A stretch of DNA of 9,625 nucleotides from Treponema sp. (GTDB taxonomy: Bacteria > Spirochaetota > Spirochaetia > Treponematales > Breznakiellaceae). The notes under the pieces were generated by a model. That model had not been told where the DNA came from and searched no databases. It was given only the letters and a program-made list of their open reading frames with translations. Positions within the stretch are counted from its first letter, which is position 1, and the number at the start of each line of letters is the position of its first letter. The stretch covers positions 1 through 9,625 of the forward strand of contig JAIRRR010000034.1 in the NCBI GenBank assembly GCA_031255875.1, read 5' to 3'. Below, one piece after another: positions 9,339 to 9,625 of this stretch. Made by a program: the position numbers and the translations under genes.

Positions 9339-9625
9339 ATGGAATTGACGCAGGATTTTATTGACGCGCTGGCAGTAAACGAGGTTGCGCTGATGAAGCG
9401 CATCGCGGAACGGCTTGCCGTCAGCACCGGCCAGGTTTCGGCTGTCGTGGGGCTTCTGGCAGAGGGAAGCACGGTCCCCTTTATCGCGCGCTACCGCAAG
9501 GAAAAAACCGGAAACCTGGACGAGGTACAGGTGCGGGACGTGGACCACCTGTTTTCAAGCGGGAAGAATCTGGAAACCCGGCGTGTCGAGATTATCCGCC
9601 TGATCTTTGAGCAGGGAAAACTTAC
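9339..9625 (+). CDS. tex: Tex (YhgF-like) transcription accessory RNA-binding protein, N-terminal part
   Basis: The frame opens at ATG 9339 and runs off the right edge after 95 codons without a stop. The segment GQVSAVVGLLAEGSTVPFIA followed by RYRKEKTGNLDEVQ (residues 31-64), then ETRRVEIIRLIFEQGKL (79-95), is the hallmark of the Tex N-terminal domain. Full Tex proteins are about 700-800 residues with a YqgF-like domain, helix-hairpin-helix motifs and a C-terminal S1 RNA-binding domain, all outside the window. Tex binds nucleic acids and is linked to transcription; its exact biochemical job is not settled. An alternative start is ATG at 9393 (residue 19), preceded by GAGG 8 bases upstream. 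Homologues vary at this end, so both starts are possible. It is transcribed divergently from rpoC across a 250 bp gap. Confidence 0.93.
   Translation, partial: MELTQDFIDALAVNEVALMKRIAERLAVSTGQVSAVVGLLAEGSTVPFIARYRKEKTGNLDEVQVRDVDHLFSSGKNLETRRVEIIRLIFEQGKL

Noticed and set aside
9236..9472. Minus-strand frames across the tex start
   Set aside because: They lie opposite the clear Tex N-terminal domain and cover the tex promoter. No recognisable protein results.

Overview
The window reads as part of a GC-rich chromosome of a spirochaete, most likely a relative of Treponema. The evidence is the RpoC protein: its N-terminus ([10 protein letters not shown]..., [20 protein letters not shown]) and overall build match the spirochaetal type as I remember it, including a Gram-negative-style insertion after the trigger-loop motif. 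Phylum-level assignment is moderately confident; genus is a guess. There are no tRNAs, rRNAs, insertion sequences, phage genes or CRISPR arrays. No gap without a gene exceeds about 250 bases.

Layout from left to right. (1) Bases 1-602, plus strand: the C-terminal part of an endonuclease Q-like DNA repair nuclease, cut by the window edge. (2) Bases 610-2342, minus strand: potB-potC, the two membrane subunits of a spermidine/putrescine-type ABC importer, translationally coupled, with their own promoter but no potA or potD beside them. (3) Bases 2483-4739, minus strand: hisG, hisB and hisH, three of the histidine biosynthesis genes. (4) Bases 4739-9088, minus strand: full-length rpoC, whose stop codon overlaps the hisG start by one base. 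(5) Bases 9089-9338: a divergent promoter region. (6) Bases 9339-9625, plus strand: the start of tex (yhgF-like transcription accessory protein), cut by the right edge.

How it works together: rpoC, hisG, hisB and hisH form one leftward unit (rpoC/hisG overlap 1 bp, hisB/hisH overlap 4 bp, hisG-hisB gap 131 bp). RNA polymerase beta' synthesis and the entry enzyme of histidine synthesis therefore probably share a transcript. potB-potC follow after a 140 bp gap with a good sigma-70-like promoter. All three his genes begin with GTG and potB with TTG; only rpoC and potC use ATG.

The points most worth a second look are: rpoC is not next to rpoB, an arrangement that is nearly universal in bacteria; hisG is fused to the rpoC stop codon; two mutually exclusive hairpins precede hisB; the tex promoter predicts a leaderless or near-leaderless mRNA; and a possible 21-codon leader frame ends one base before the rpoC start. 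I do not see a new defence system or other undescribed multi-gene system. The novelty here lies in gene order and regulatory detail.
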